Source: RYN-230 sp963782185 (lineage in GTDB: Bacteria > Actinomycetota > Actinomycetes > Streptosporangiales > Streptosporangiaceae). Taken from it: a DNA stretch of 64,000 nucleotides. Below the pieces are notes generated by a model. The model was not told where the DNA came from and searched no databases. It was given only the letters and a program-made list of their open reading frames with translations. Every line of letters begins with the position of its first letter. Positions within the stretch are counted from its first letter, which is position 1. Shown here in pieces: positions 53,937-63,988 of the stretch. The stretch is taken from positions 15,742-79,741 of the forward strand of contig CAWAJB010000018.1 of assembly GCA_963782185.1 (NCBI GenBank), in the 5' to 3' direction. The translations under genes and the position numbers were made by a program.

Positions 53937-54021
53937 GGTAGCTGCAGGCTATTGAAGTAACCGCCCACGCTCCGCGGGCCCGGCCCTGGCCGGCCCGCGG
54001 AGCTCTCCTGCCCGGCGCGGA

Positions 54022-55039
54022 TCATCCCCGGCGCTTCATGCCCAGGGTCAGCCCCGAGGACTTGACCCCGGCGCGGAAGGCCGCGACGGCGGCCGGGTGG
54101 TCATCCAGCCGCCAGTCCTGGTGAAACAGCCCCTGATGCTGGGTCACGTCGAAGTAGATCAGGCCCAGCAGGTGATCGTGGCGCATCCCGGCGAACAGGC
54201 CGGGAATCTTCGCGGCCTGCCCAGCGCGCGGCCCGATGCCAACCTCGGAGAGCAGGACCGGCTTGCGGGTGAACCTCCGGATGTTCCTGACGGTCTTGCC
54301 GATGACGGTCCTGAACGTGTCCGTTCGCCGGAAGTAGTAGCCATCGACGCCGACCCAGTTCACGTAGCGGCTGCCTGGCCACCAGTGCCGGGCATGGCCG
54401 GTCGCGCGGCTAGCCCCGCTCATGACCCAGAGCCAGGTCACGTTGGTCGCGCCCGACTGGCGGAACACCCTCACCGCATGCCGCCAGGCCGCCACCCAGC
54501 GGGCGGGGTCGGCGTGATGCCATCCCCAGGGGTACCAGCGGCCGTCCGCCTCAGGAGCGAAGCTCATGACGACGTGGCCGCCGTGGTGGCGGACCGCCGC
54601 GGCGAAGCGGTGCAGGTAGCGGTCTGAGTGCCCGGTGGCGATGCCAGCCATGGACTGGTGCCAGGGCTCCATGTGCACCAGCACGACGGCCCCGGCCCGG
54701 GCGGCCGCAGTAGCAAAGCGGGCCCGGAACGGCATGCCCCAGCCGCTGTAATAGACGGTGAGGTTGGGCCTGCGGCCTGGCCACGGCCGTGAAGAGCGTC
54801 GCCGGCTGGTAACTGCTGGCCGTGTTGTGCTCGAAGACGCCCAGGTAGTGCATCGGGCCGGGGTTGCCGATGGCCTGCTGGGGAAAGGGCGCGGAACTGG
54901 CTGGAGGGAGCATGACCACGTGCCGGGCCTGGGGGATGGGTTCATGCCGGTAGAGCCACAAGGCGGAGCCCGCACCGGTGACGGTGATGGTCACTCCCAC
55001 CGCCGCGATGAGCGCGGCCACGAGCCTAGCCTTGTTCAT
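54022..55039 (-). pseudogene. Glycoside hydrolase family 26-like membrane protein, frame-disrupted
   Basis: The N-terminal frame from ATG 55039 has a membrane anchor (LVAALIAAVGVTITVTGAGSALWLY) and PGPMHYLGVFEHNTASSYQPATLFT. One extra base near 54778 moves the rest into the next frame: NLTVYYSGWGMPFRARFA, VLVHMEPWHQSMAGI, VVMSFAPEADGRWYPWG, NWVGVDGYYF and PVLLSEVGIGPR. This pattern resembles GH26 mannanase/lichenase proteins, with Glu in FAPEADG and LLSEVGIG as plausible catalytic acids. The span is 339 codons plus one base. The start overlaps the GT2 stop by 14 bases, suggesting an exopolysaccharide operon. Confidence 0.72.
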
Positions 55040-56598
55040 AGACGAGCACCTCCGCAGCGGGGACGGGAGGACCGGAGAGAGTCACTTCCACCTTCTTGCG
55101 GGTAACCCAGCCCTGACGATGACAGGTGGCCATGCCGTAGAAGCGGATCTGGCGCAGGACCAGGAGGTACCACAGGGCGGCGAAGGGCAGCAGTGCGGTT
55201 GAGGCCAGCCAGGTGGGCCACCGCTGGTCAGAGCGGCTCACGGTGACCAGGCGCAGGGCCACCGCGAGCGGCCAGGCGACCAGGGCGAGGGAGCTGGCGA
55301 GGACCAGGTTGCGGGTGGCCGGCCAGGCGAACGGCACCGCCAGGGACACCGCGGCCGACGCGAAGAAGGCGTACTGCTGGTACACCACGAACCACCAGGC
55401 GTAAGAACGCACCGGCAGATAGCGCATCCGCCACAGTGTCCGGATCGTGGAAGCCCGCATCCAGCGTGTCCACTGGCGCAGGTGGTGGGACAGGGTCTCC
55501 GGGTACACCGGCATCGACACGGCTGTGGGCTGATGGACGGCCCGCCCGTGCAGCAGGGAGAACATGCTCAGCGCCGTGTCATCGCCCAGGGTCACCGGTA
55601 CCCCGAAGAATTTCTCTTGCAGGTAGGCGGGCAGGCACTGGTGAATCAGCCACCCCCGGTAGAGCGAGAACGCACCCGGGTTAATCACCACATTCCCCCC
55701 GGCGACGCTCTGCGCACTCATGGTGAAAAGCTGGAAGGCGAGGGATCGCAGGCCCATGGCCCGGGTGAGAATGTTGGTGGTCAGGTTGTAGGCCATCTCC
55801 AGGCCCGCAACCGAGGTCACCTCACGGTTGGCGAAGGGCTTGAGGCCTTCCTCGATGGCGCGCTGCTCGAGTGCGGAGTCTGAATCCATCGTGGCGTAGA
55901 TGTCGGCCGAGGGCACCGCGCGGAACGCCGCGGCCTGCGCATGCTTCTTGCCCTGGTTCTCCTGCCGTATCCAGATGAATTCCGTGGCAGACGGGTGGGC
56001 CTGCCAGCGGCCCCGGACATCGGTGTAATCAGCCGTGGAGCCGTCATCGACCACGATCACCCAGTCGAGGCGCGCGGGTCTGGGCGAACAGGGCGTAGAT
56101 GGTCCGGTCAAGGATGGCCGGATCCTCGTTATAGCAGGGCACCACGGCGGCGACCGCCAGGCGGTCCAGCTTGGCGCGCTGCGCCTCCGTCACGGTGAAG
56201 GGACGCTGGAACCACGCGAGGAGGAGCTGGGAGAGCACGAACGTGAGGCTGATCGCCCACAGCAAGAGCGTATAGCTCTCGCGCGGGGAGAACTCGGCCA
56301 GGACGGTCCGGTGCAGGAAGACCGAGCCGACCACGATCATGATGAGCGGGATGATCGCCAATCCCCGGCGCGGCCGGAAGGTAACCCGGGGAATCTGGAA
56401 ACTGCGGCTATGGGTTATGGCTCCACTGCCCGCTTCCCACGGCGGAAGAACAGCCGTACTGTCAGCGTCAGCAGCAGGGTCGCGCACGCTGAGATCCCGA
56501 ACACGATCCAGATCACGGCGCCGAACCCGGGACTGTCTTTCACGGAATTTCCCCCCATTGATTGTGTTACGAAGCGGATCATCATCATAGGTCGCCAT
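55026..56598 (-). pseudogene. Processive GT2 polysaccharide synthase, frame-disrupted
   Basis: The first part (ATG 56598, GGGAGG about 12 nt upstream) has two membrane segments (LAIIPLIMIVVGSVF; LLLWAISLTFVLSQLLLAW) and AAVVPCYNEDPAIL. After one extra base near 56065 the chain continues VIVVDDGSTADYTD, ATMDSDSALE, TLGDDTALSMF and HLRQWTRWMRAST, followed by further membrane helices. DDGS, DSDSA, GDD and QWTRW are the metal, substrate and processivity motifs of hyaluronan/cellulose-type synthases. The span is 524 codons plus one base. The GH26-like gene is coupled downstream, so synthesis and trimming of a secreted beta-glycan is likely. Confidence 0.82.
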
Positions 56599-56828
56599 GA
56601 TCCAGGAAGTCCTCCCCGAGAGTGACCGGCTTTCGGTCATGGACATCATACAATTTTCGGGCCGTGAGTTCAGGTAAACATTCTAGGCTCTCATACCTTC
56701 CCTTTTCCGCGCTGCGGCCGCCGGGCGTTTTGGATTAACACGCCATATCGCCGGTACGAGCGAGCAAGAAGCACGAATCAACCCGGGTCCCCGGGGCTCC
56801 CGGCCACGAGGCGCTGCGACAGATGGGG

Positions 56829-58280
56829 TTAAACGTCCCTCAATCCCCCGGACCGGAAATAACGAAGACGCTGGGCTGCGGCCATTCCATTCCCGGCGCG
56901 GCCGCCGATCCGGGCGCCGGATGACAGCGCAGCGTGCCGATCGATCGCTGCCTGCATCCGTTCATGCACGGGGTCCAGGCTGCCGCGGTGCCCGGTGCTG
57001 AGCCGGGCGGCACGGGTCAGCACCTGAAGGGGAACGGCCGACAAGGTGGCATCCAGCAGCGACCACGAAAGGCCGTCGAGCGCCGCGCGCACCGGACCGG
57101 GCTCCTCGGTTGCCGCGCAGGTGTCGGCGAGCGCGCGCATCTGCTCGTCCAGCGCGGAAACGGGTGCCACCTGAAACGGGAACACGTCAACGGCCGGGCA
57201 CCACGACGGCCGGGCATCGGTGGCCTCGAAGGCGCTGATCAGCGGGCTCACATCACCGGCGGTCACCGGATCGTAGAGCCCGGGAAACGGCGCGGCCTCG
57301 TACCCGGGGTCGTAGCCGCTGAAGTAGATAGGCGCCGCGGAACCGGTCCACCCGAGCACTCCGAGCGCCACATCGAGCAGGGTCACGGGCCAGCCGAGGT
57401 CGCTGATGGCATGCACCGGCAACGAGCCAGGCTGCGCGCTTGCCTCAGCAGCCAGCAGCAACCGCGCCGACTGGAGTGCGGACTGAACGTAGAAGGCGAT
57501 GCCGGTGTCATGCAGGCGGATCACCCCGCCGTCGCACCAGTCCAGCAGCCGGGCATGGATGATCGAGTTGTCGATCACGTGGGTGAACCTCGCGACCGAG
57601 CAGGTGGCCAGCCCGCGCGCCGCTGCCTGCCAGAGCAGCCACTCGGCGACTCGCTTGGAGGCTGTGTACACCTCGGGTGAATAGGGACGGAGGGCCTTCC
57701 CGGTCGACGCGAAGATTACGTGCGGAACCTTGAACAAGGCGGCAGAGCTGATCACGTTGCAGGTGCCGAGCACGTTCGTGGTGACGGTGCGGTGCACCTC
57801 GCGCTCGGCGAGGCCCGGATCCCGCTGCCCTGCGACATGGAAAACGAGGTCGCATCTCACCTGGTCGAAAACGGCGGCCAGCTGATCGGCGTCCCTGATG
57901 TCAGCCTGGACATACTCAGCTCCCGCAACCCGCGGCCAACCCTGGGTGATGCCGCGGCTGACGCTGACCAGGCGGGCCGGGGAGAACCGCGCCAGCTGTG
58001 CCATCAGCGCCGAGCCGACACACCCTGAGCCCCCGGTGACCAGTATCCGCTTGCCCTGCAGGCGTGCCGCAAGGACGGGCCCCGGCAGGTCGATGTCTTT
58101 CCGGACCGCGGCCAGGAACCTGCCGTACTCTTCTTGCGCCTCCGGCTTGCTAGCGAGCAGCGCCCGCGTAAGGCCAGCCAGGCACTCCCGCTCTGCGGCC
58201 GTCAGGCACTGCCTGCCACGCGGCACCGCCTCATGCATTCCCGCGATGATCTCTGCGGCAATCTGCACCATGCTCTCCAT
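56829..58280 (-). CDS. NAD-dependent sugar epimerase/dehydratase-like protein
   Basis: This 483-residue extended-SDR protein has an N-terminal helical part (about 70 residues) before the Rossmann motif VTGGSGCVGSALMAQLA. Features: DIRDADQLAAVF, VFHVAGQRDPGLAE, the active Tyr-Lys pair in YTASKRVAEWLL, and a variable 150-residue C-terminal half ending in arginine-rich sequence. It resembles polysaccharide epimerases and CapD-like dehydratases, but the substrate-binding region is unusual. Upstream of the GT2/GH26 genes on the same strand, it may make their nucleotide sugar. An alternative Met lies three codons in. Confidence 0.8.
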   Translation of the reverse strand: MESMVQIAAEIIAGMHEAVPRGRQCLTAAERECLAGLTRALLASKPEAQEEYGRFLAAVRKDIDLPGPVLAARLQGKRILVTGGSGCVGSALMAQLARFSPARLVSVSRGITQGWPRVAGAEYVQADIRDADQLAAVFDQVRCDLVFHVAGQRDPGLAEREVHRTVTTNVLGTCNVISSAALFKVPHVIFASTGKALRPYSPEVYTASKRVAEWLLWQAAARGLATCSVARFTHVIDNSIIHARLLDWCDGGVIRLHDTGIAFYVQSALQSARLLLAAEASAQPGSLPVHAISDLGWPVTLLDVALGVLGWTGSAAPIYFSGYDPGYEAAPFPGLYDPVTAGDVSPLISAFEATDARPSWCPAVDVFPFQVAPVSALDEQMRALADTCAATEEPGPVRAALDGLSWSLLDATLSAVPLQVLTRAARLSTGHRGSLDPVHERMQAAIDRHAALSSGARIGGRAGNGMAAAQRLRYFRSGGLRDV

Positions 58281-58638
58281 TGAGTCAGCGTCTAGACGCC
58301 CGCCCTGGCCCTGGGCAGCACTTATCTACATAAGTGTCCTGTTTTATTCAAGGCACCCGAACTGCCCCTGCGGGTTGAGCAGATCGTGCGCTGAAGGTAC
58401 ATGAATGCCCGCCATCCCGGTGGCTGATTGGCAAACCCCGGCAGGCGAAGTCCTGCGCCATCATCCTGGGCGGCGAACGACACGAATTGCCGTATTCGGC
58501 GCATTCCGGTCCGCATTTCTGGCCTGCCGTGTTTGCGGACGCATGCGGGGGTGCAAATTTTTGACAGAAGCATAAGTGTCAGTGGGATCAATGCGGTTAC
58601 GGTGGTGCCTCCCTATACCCCGCAGAAGGGAAGTTGGC
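58281..58638. other. Divergent intergenic region with AT-richer stretches
   Basis: About 360 bp separate the epimerase gene from the GH12-like gene. It is AT-richer than the surrounding genes. The ten-base word cataagtgtc occurs twice, near 58330 and 58571, on the same strand. TTGACA occurs at 58561-58566 within an AT-rich run, a candidate -35 for the GH12-like gene, but I see no convincing -10. No gene, tRNA or terminator recognised. Confidence 0.4.
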
Positions 58639-59448
58639 GTGAATCACTGTCCTGTCGGCCAACCGGCGAGAAAACTGCTCGGCCAACCGGCGAGAAAACT
58701 GCTGTGCGTGATGACAGCCGCAGCCTGCGTGGTCCTCGGCGGGGCCACGGCCGCCTCCGCGTCGCCTGCCCGGGCCACCTGCACGGCCGGGCAGTTCCTC
58801 CGGCCCGCCGGAGCGGGCGCCCAGCGCTACGTCATCCGGAACAAGCCCAGCATCAACCACAACGACCACGGGATGTGCGTCTCGGACCCGGGAGGGCGCA
58901 CGGGCTTCACCGTCACCCGGTCCCCGGGCCTGGCGCCCTCAGCGAAGGTGCGGGCTTATCCCTACATCGGCACCGGCTGCTTCGCGAGGGTGTGCCCCAC
59001 GGGCGGCGAGGGAGTGATGCGCCGTGCCGCATCACTCGGGAACACCACGGTGCACGTGGCGACCGTGACCCCGCGGAACAGCGGCGTGTGGAACGCGTCC
59101 CTGGACCTGTGGCTCGGCCCCCGCGTCGGAGCCGGTACATCGGAGGTGATGATCTGGCTCCGGTACAGCAAGCCGTCGTGGTGGAAGGGGCTGTACCCGA
59201 CCGCGAAGATCGACGGCGCGAAATGGTACCTGGTGCCGCACACCACTCCTGACGGCCGCTATTACATCTCGTTCCGGCGGGCCACCCCGGTGTCAGCAGC
59301 CACGCTGCGGCTAGCGCCGTTCATGGCGGAAGCCGAACGGCTCGGCGCGGTCCGCGCGTCCTCGCTGCTGTGGTCCGTCCAGGCGGGCTTCGAAATCTGG
59401 TCAGGCGGGAAAGGCCTGGCGGTCACCAGGTTCTCAGTCACGCAGTAG
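58639..59448 (+). CDS. Secreted glycoside hydrolase family 12-like protein
   Basis: Start GTG 58639 (AAGGGAAG upstream) gives 269 residues with a signal peptide (MTAAACVVLGGATAASASPA) that follows an odd duplicated segment, GQPARKLL twice, coded by a 24-bp DNA repeat. The mature part has TSEVMIWLRYSKP, a candidate nucleophile Glu, and SVQAGFEIWSGGKGLAV, a candidate acid/base Glu, in the order typical of GH12 endoglucanases and xyloglucanases. It is exported and probably cleaves beta-glucan, in line with the neighbouring polysaccharide genes. The GH12 call rests on two short motifs. Confidence 0.75.
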   Translation: MNHCPVGQPARKLLGQPARKLLCVMTAAACVVLGGATAASASPARATCTAGQFLRPAGAGAQRYVIRNKPSINHNDHGMCVSDPGGRTGFTVTRSPGLAPSAKVRAYPYIGTGCFARVCPTGGEGVMRRAASLGNTTVHVATVTPRNSGVWNASLDLWLGPRVGAGTSEVMIWLRYSKPSWWKGLYPTAKIDGAKWYLVPHTTPDGRYYISFRRATPVSAATLRLAPFMAEAERLGAVRASSLLWSVQAGFEIWSGGKGLAVTRFSVTQ

Positions 59449-59543
59449 ATCCCGGCCGCAATCACCAGATATTCGGGTAAGCACCCCGGCCGCAGGCACC
59501 GGACATTCCGGCCAGCAGCACCCCCGGCCAGTTACGAGCGGGG

Positions 59544-60226
59544 CTATTGATCTGGCCGGCCAGCAAGCCGTGCCGCGAGGGCCGCTGCCTGCGACCGCCG
59601 GTGCATTCCCAGCTTGGTCAGCACCGAAGACACGTAATTCTTGGCTGTCTTCTCCGAGAGGACCATGCGCTCCGCGATCTCGCGGTTGGTCAGGCCATCA
59701 CCGATCAAGTCCAGGACCCGGGTCTCCTGTGCGGAAAGGGCTGACACCTGAGCTTCAGTCGAGGCTCCTTCACGCACGTGCCGCATCACCCGTTGCGCGG
59801 CATCAGCATCGAGAGTCGCCCGTCCGGCCGCGACTGCGCGTACCGCGCCTACAGCTCGCGGCCGGACGTCTGCTTGGCGACGTAGCCAGCCGCTCCCGCC
59901 ATGATGGCGCCCAGCAGCGCCTGATCGTCCCCGTACGCGGTGAGCATCAGGCACGCCGTGGCGGGCAGCGCGGAACGTATCTCCCGGCACACCCGCACGC
60001 CATCCCGGTCCGGAAGCCGGACATCGAGCAGGCCCACATCGGGCCGCAGCGCCAGCATGCCGTTCAGCCCCGATTCGGCCGTCCCCGCCTCACCGACAAC
60101 CTCGATGTCGGGTTCCGCATTAAGCAGGTTCCTGAGCCCGCGGCGCACCACTTCGTGGTCATCCAGCAAGAACACGCGGATCGGCGGACGATCGCCGTCG
60201 GCCCCTGCGCCGGATGATTCACTCAT
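59544..60226 (-). pseudogene. NarL/LuxR-family response regulator, frame-disrupted
   Basis: Receiver domain from ATG 60226 (AGGGGGCCCG upstream): VFLLDDHEVVRRGL, phospho-acceptor Asp in GLLDVRLPDRDG, MLTAYGDD and YVAKQ. It then meets a stop at about 59850. Adding one G after GAGCTG continues into VGAVRAVAAGRATLD and the LuxR HTH LSAQETRVLDLIGDGLTNREIAERMVLSEKTAKNYVSSVLTKL, here given in parts. The restored length of 227 residues is normal. It resembles DevR/DosR-type two-component regulators. No kinase is nearby. Given that both halves are intact, a missing base in the sequence is a strong possibility. Confidence 0.85.
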
Positions 60227-60417
60227 CGGGCCCCCTAGTCCGGCCGCCATCAGCCGGTGCAGCAGTGGGAGCAAACACCTTACGGTACAGATGTTACTAC
60301 AATTTGTACTTTAGACGCTACTCAGCGTAATCAGACTGTCCTGGCGATCAGGGACCGGGCGCCCGGCCAGGCCAGCCGGTAGCCCGGCCAGCCCAGCCGG
60401 AAACCCGGCCAGCTAGG

Positions 60418-61737
60418 TCAGCTGGTCAGGAACGGGGCGCGTAGTCCCGGAGCACGCCATCCAGGCCCGGCTATGTAGAAGCCGCCCTGCGAGACGGCCG
60501 GAGAGCCCCAGAAGCCGCTGTTGTCCGGCTTCTGGGTCCACAAGGTCGCGCCGGTCGCCAGGCTGAGTGCGTAAAGACTTCCCGCGGTGCTCCCGGCCAC
60601 GAGCACCTGCCGCCCGATCGGCCCGGTGACCGCGGGAGAATCGAAGAAGGTGGACGAGGCAAGGACGTGCCAGACCTGCGCCCCGGTGGTGGCGTTGAGC
60701 GCGTAGACGCCAGTATCTGATCCGACGTAGATCCGGTCGCCTACCAGGGCCGCCCCGGCGAGATCGCCATTGGTGCCCCTGGCCAGCGCGTGCTTCCAGA
60801 TCAGCTGGCCAGTGGCGAGGTTCAGGGCATAGACGACCTTGTCTTTGCCGGTCACATAGACGACGCCGTCGGTGAAGCCATTGCGCCCGCGCGGGGAGAT
60901 GGTCGGCGGGGCGCCCACGTCAGAATCTGCCAAAGTGCTCGTCTGATAGCGCCAGACCCGCGCGCCGGTCCTGGCGTTGAGCGCGTACACGGAGTCGTCG
61001 CGGTCTTTGCTGCCGAACACGAGCAGCGGAACGCCGCCCGCGCCCACGCCGTACGCGGGAGACGACCAGGTACCTCCCGGGGTAACCGCCCAGGAGTTGA
61101 ACTTCCAGTCCATGGTGCAGGCGCCGTGCCTGTTGCCGGGACCGTAGATGGCGTATTCCGCGCCCGATCCGCTGTTCGGGACCGTGCCGTCGTAGACCAC
61201 CGGCCCTGACCCATCGGAGGCGCCGACCACGACCGGAGAGGCCAGGATGGCCTGCCCGGTGTTGAACGAGCAGATCCGCCTGCCGGTCGAGGCGTTCAGG
61301 GCGAAGATGGTGCCGGCGGTGGAACCGAAGTACACGACACCACCGACCACCGCGGGGGAGTTCTCGACCACCCCGGCGGGCAGCGTGTAGCTCCAGGCCG
61401 CGGCGCCACCTCCCGCCGGGTAGGCGTAGAAGTGGTTGCCGGCGCCGGCGTAGACGAGCGCCCGGCCGCCGCTTGTGGCCACGGCAGGTGACGTGTAGCT
61501 GGGGGTGCCGAGCCGCGCGGTCCACCGGGTCGCCAGCGAGGGCGCGGTCGTGGTGCTGATCGCGGTCTCCGGGGACAGACCGGAGTGGCCAGGATCAGCG
61601 TGGAACATCGGCCAGGCGGAGAATGCGGCACCCGAGGCCGCACTGGCGGTGCCGGTAACGGCCAGCGCCCCGGCCAGGGCGGCCCCTGCCGCCGCGATGA
61701 CCAGCGCGGGCCTGGATTGCTGCGTGAGTCTCGACAT
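60418..61737 (-). CDS. Secreted PQQ-binding-like beta-propeller repeat protein
   Basis: The start at 61737 (MSRLTQQSRPALVIAAAG; AAGGAG seven bases upstream) is favoured over the ATG two codons earlier. A signal peptide ends at about ALAVTGTASAASG. The mature 400 residues are a series of beta-propeller blades with Ser/Gly/Trp motifs: VYAGAGNHFYAYPAGGG, VYFGSTAGTIFALNASTGR, VYALNARTGARVWRYQTS, VYALNLATGQLIWKHAL, YALSLATGATLW. Such proteins bind PQQ or act as BamB-like scaffolds; in Gram-positives the role is unknown. The repeats alternate with gaps of about 40-60 residues. Confidence 0.88.
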   Translation of the reverse strand: MSRLTQQSRPALVIAAAGAALAGALAVTGTASAASGAAFSAWPMFHADPGHSGLSPETAISTTTAPSLATRWTARLGTPSYTSPAVATSGGRALVYAGAGNHFYAYPAGGGAAAWSYTLPAGVVENSPAVVGGVVYFGSTAGTIFALNASTGRRICSFNTGQAILASPVVVGASDGSGPVVYDGTVPNSGSGAEYAIYGPGNRHGACTMDWKFNSWAVTPGGTWSSPAYGVGAGGVPLLVFGSKDRDDSVYALNARTGARVWRYQTSTLADSDVGAPPTISPRGRNGFTDGVVYVTGKDKVVYALNLATGQLIWKHALARGTNGDLAGAALVGDRIYVGSDTGVYALNATTGAQVWHVLASSTFFDSPAVTGPIGRQVLVAGSTAGSLYALSLATGATLWTQKPDNSGFWGSPAVSQGGFYIAGPGWRAPGLRAPFLTS

Positions 61738-62313
61738 CAGCATGCTCCTTGCTTTGGTTTGTCTACTGCTGGCTGCCGCGTACAGAGCTGGCCCTGGCAC
61801 CGCCGTCCCGACCCCGGGCCATGGGGTGCTGCAGGTGGGATGGCAGACGTCCTCGGGGTTGATGAACGGCCCGGCAAGGATCCTCATACGCGGATAGGCC
61901 GCCGTGACCCCCGGTCAATTCGATAAGTAAGTTGCGAATTCCACCGGAATTGGACAATGTTCACGCTCCGGGTCACGATACGGTGGGCGGCCGCCTGGAA
62001 GCGTACCCCTGCGCCCCGGCTCAGGAATGGATATTTTCAAACTTCGGTCCGTATGCGCGCTGATGTCATTTCAATGGCAGCCGCTGCCTGTGCCGTGAAG
62101 GTGGAGCATAGCGGTCACCACGGCTGACAGGGTGAGCGGATGAGCATTTCCCCAGGTTTAGGAGGCAGAAAGGGCTAATCGGCACAGCACGGGTAAAGGC
62201 AGCATTTCGCCCAGCCTGAAACGCGAGGTTTGAATAAGGCTACGGCGGAACGCCTATTAAGTCGCTACGGTCAGGCCATGACCCCCGGCCGACCGGGAGA
62301 ATCCCAGCCGATG
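61738..62313. other. Intergenic region, no gene seen, small palindrome
   Basis: This stretch of about 575 bp upstream of the beta-propeller gene is lower in GC than its flanks. AATTCC-ACC-GGAATT (61937-61951) is a short perfect inverted repeat that could be an operator about 200 nt before the gene. Other open frames here are short and lack ribosome sites or family features. I see no RNA gene. Confidence 0.4.
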
Positions 62314-63060
62314 TTATGTGGCGCGGCATGCCGCGCCGGTCCAGGGGCACAGCGCCGGGTCGTAGTCGCGGCCGGCCAGGCCGCGCAGGAATTCCGCGTT
62401 GGCGCCGAAGTCGTCGTTGACCCACCGGGCGGCGACGAGCACGGAGACCCGGGCCGCCCCGGCCGCCCGCAGCGCCAGGACAGCGGACTGCGCGTGCCCG
62501 CCGCGGGCCCAGGTGTCGTCCACGAGCAGCACGTGCGCGCCCGCGGGCAGCCGGGCTGACCGGAAGTGCCCGGGATCGAGGTCCCGCGGATAGCCGACGT
62601 CGTCCGCGGCGGACAGGGCGGCCTCCTGCCCGGGCGCTAACCGGCCGACGATGGAGTGCAGCGGATGCTCACCAGGCTGGGCGGGCAGCGAGGGCACCGT
62701 GGCCCAGTGCGTCACCGGCCCGCTGCGCCGCCCGGCGCAGCCGGCGTGCCGGGCCAGCCCCAGCAGCACGAGTAACGTGACGATCTCCCGGTGCTCGCGC
62801 ACCGGCGGCCGGGCCTTGTATCCCTGCATCACGTAGCCGGACTGCCGCCCGGCCACCGCGTAGGTGAGGAACCCGGTCGCGTCCGCGAGGCCCGTCCGGC
62901 CGCGCCGCCGCTGGCACTGGTAGCAGAGCCGGAACCCGGCCACCGGCGTCGCGCATACCGCGCAGGTCACCAGGTCCTGGCGGACCGGGTTGCGCAGGTA
63001 CCCGCCGGCCGTGGCCACCAGGGCCGCGCTGAGCCGGGCGACCACCTCGGGGACGGCCAT
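62314..63060 (-). CDS. Zinc-ribbon phosphoribosyltransferase-like protein
   Basis: This 248-residue protein has two CxxC pairs (CAVCATP and CYQCQRRRG), a zinc-ribbon pattern, followed by a phosphoribosyltransferase core with the PRPP loop VLLVDDTWARGGHAQSAVLAL. This resembles ComF-type competence-linked proteins. It lies just after dprA, whose stop is one base beyond its start, so the two are coupled. That pairing supports a link to DNA uptake or processing. Enzyme substrate unknown. Confidence 0.85.
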   Translation of the reverse strand: MAVPEVVARLSAALVATAGGYLRNPVRQDLVTCAVCATPVAGFRLCYQCQRRRGRTGLADATGFLTYAVAGRQSGYVMQGYKARPPVREHREIVTLLVLLGLARHAGCAGRRSGPVTHWATVPSLPAQPGEHPLHSIVGRLAPGQEAALSAADDVGYPRDLDPGHFRSARLPAGAHVLLVDDTWARGGHAQSAVLALRAAGAARVSVLVAARWVNDDFGANAEFLRGLAGRDYDPALCPWTGAACRAT

Positions 63061-63061
63061 G

Positions 63062-63988
63062 TCACGGGGGCGCGAGCCGGCGCAGCGCGGCTCCCACCGC
63101 GGCGGGCTCGGCGATCAGGTGGTCAACGATGTCCAGCACGGCCTGGAGGCTTCCCGCCACGTGCACCCCGGGCCGTCCCGCCAGCGCGCGGGCCCAGTCG
63201 TTGCGCTCCGCCACCAGCGAGGTGAGGATCACCGGCCGCCCGTGCTCGACCGCGATCCGGGCCTGGGCCCGCGACCCGCTCTGCTCGCCGGCCTCCACCA
63301 CCACGGTGGCCAGGCCGTACCCGGACATCGTGGCGTTGCGCATCAGGAAGTTGTGCCGCTGCGGCGGCGCGTCCGGCCAGAACTGGGACAGCACGAGGCC
63401 CCGCGCGGCGATCTCCTCCTGCAGGCCCCGGTTCCCCGCTGGATAGGCCCGCTCAATTCCAGTTCCGATAACGCAGACCGTCCGCCCTCCCGCCTCCAGC
63501 GCGGCCCGGTGGGCGGCGGTGTCGATGCCGAGGGCGAGCCCGCCCAGCACGGTCACGCCGCGCGCGGCGAGTTCCCTGGCCACCCCGGCCGCGATGCCCA
63601 GGCCGCGGGGGGACGCGTCCCGGGACCCGACGACCGACACGGCCATGTCGCCCGGGACCACGGTGCCGCGGGCGAACAGGACCGGCGGCGCCTGGTGGAT
63701 GCCGCGCAGCCGGGCCGGGTAGTCCGCGTCGAGAATGCTGAGCAGCCGCCAGCCCCGGTCCGCCCAGCGGCCGATCTGCGCGGCCGCGGAGTCCAGCGGG
63801 CCGGGTTCTGCTGGCGGGCTGATGAGCATGGGCGGTACCTCACGCTGCCACACGGCGAGGGCACTGCCGGCCTCGAGCACGCTGGCCGTGATCTCCGTCC
63901 AGCCCCGCCACCCGGGCCGCTCCCGGAGCAGCGCCACCAGCGCCGCCCGCTCGCCGAGCGCGCCCCCGTCATCCTGGTCGCCGGCCAC
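63062..63988 (-). CDS. dprA: DNA-processing protein DprA/Smf
   Basis: This 308-residue Rossmann-fold protein binds single-stranded DNA and loads RecA during natural transformation. Features: VSVVGSRDASPRGLGIAAG, GGLALGIDTAAHRAAL, TVCVIGTGIERAYPAGNRGL and VVEAGEQSGSRAQARIA. The end lacks the winged-helix C-terminal domain of many DprA proteins, as in shorter actinobacterial forms. The start at 63988 lies near the window edge; an upstream start cannot be ruled out. The phosphoribosyltransferase-like gene is coupled downstream. Confidence 0.9.
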   Translation of the reverse strand: MAGDQDDGGALGERAALVALLRERPGWRGWTEITASVLEAGSALAVWQREVPPMLISPPAEPGPLDSAAAQIGRWADRGWRLLSILDADYPARLRGIHQAPPVLFARGTVVPGDMAVSVVGSRDASPRGLGIAAGVARELAARGVTVLGGLALGIDTAAHRAALEAGGRTVCVIGTGIERAYPAGNRGLQEEIAARGLVLSQFWPDAPPQRHNFLMRNATMSGYGLATVVVEAGEQSGSRAQARIAVEHGRPVILTSLVAERNDWARALAGRPGVHVAGSLQAVLDIVDHLIAEPAAVGAALRRLAPP

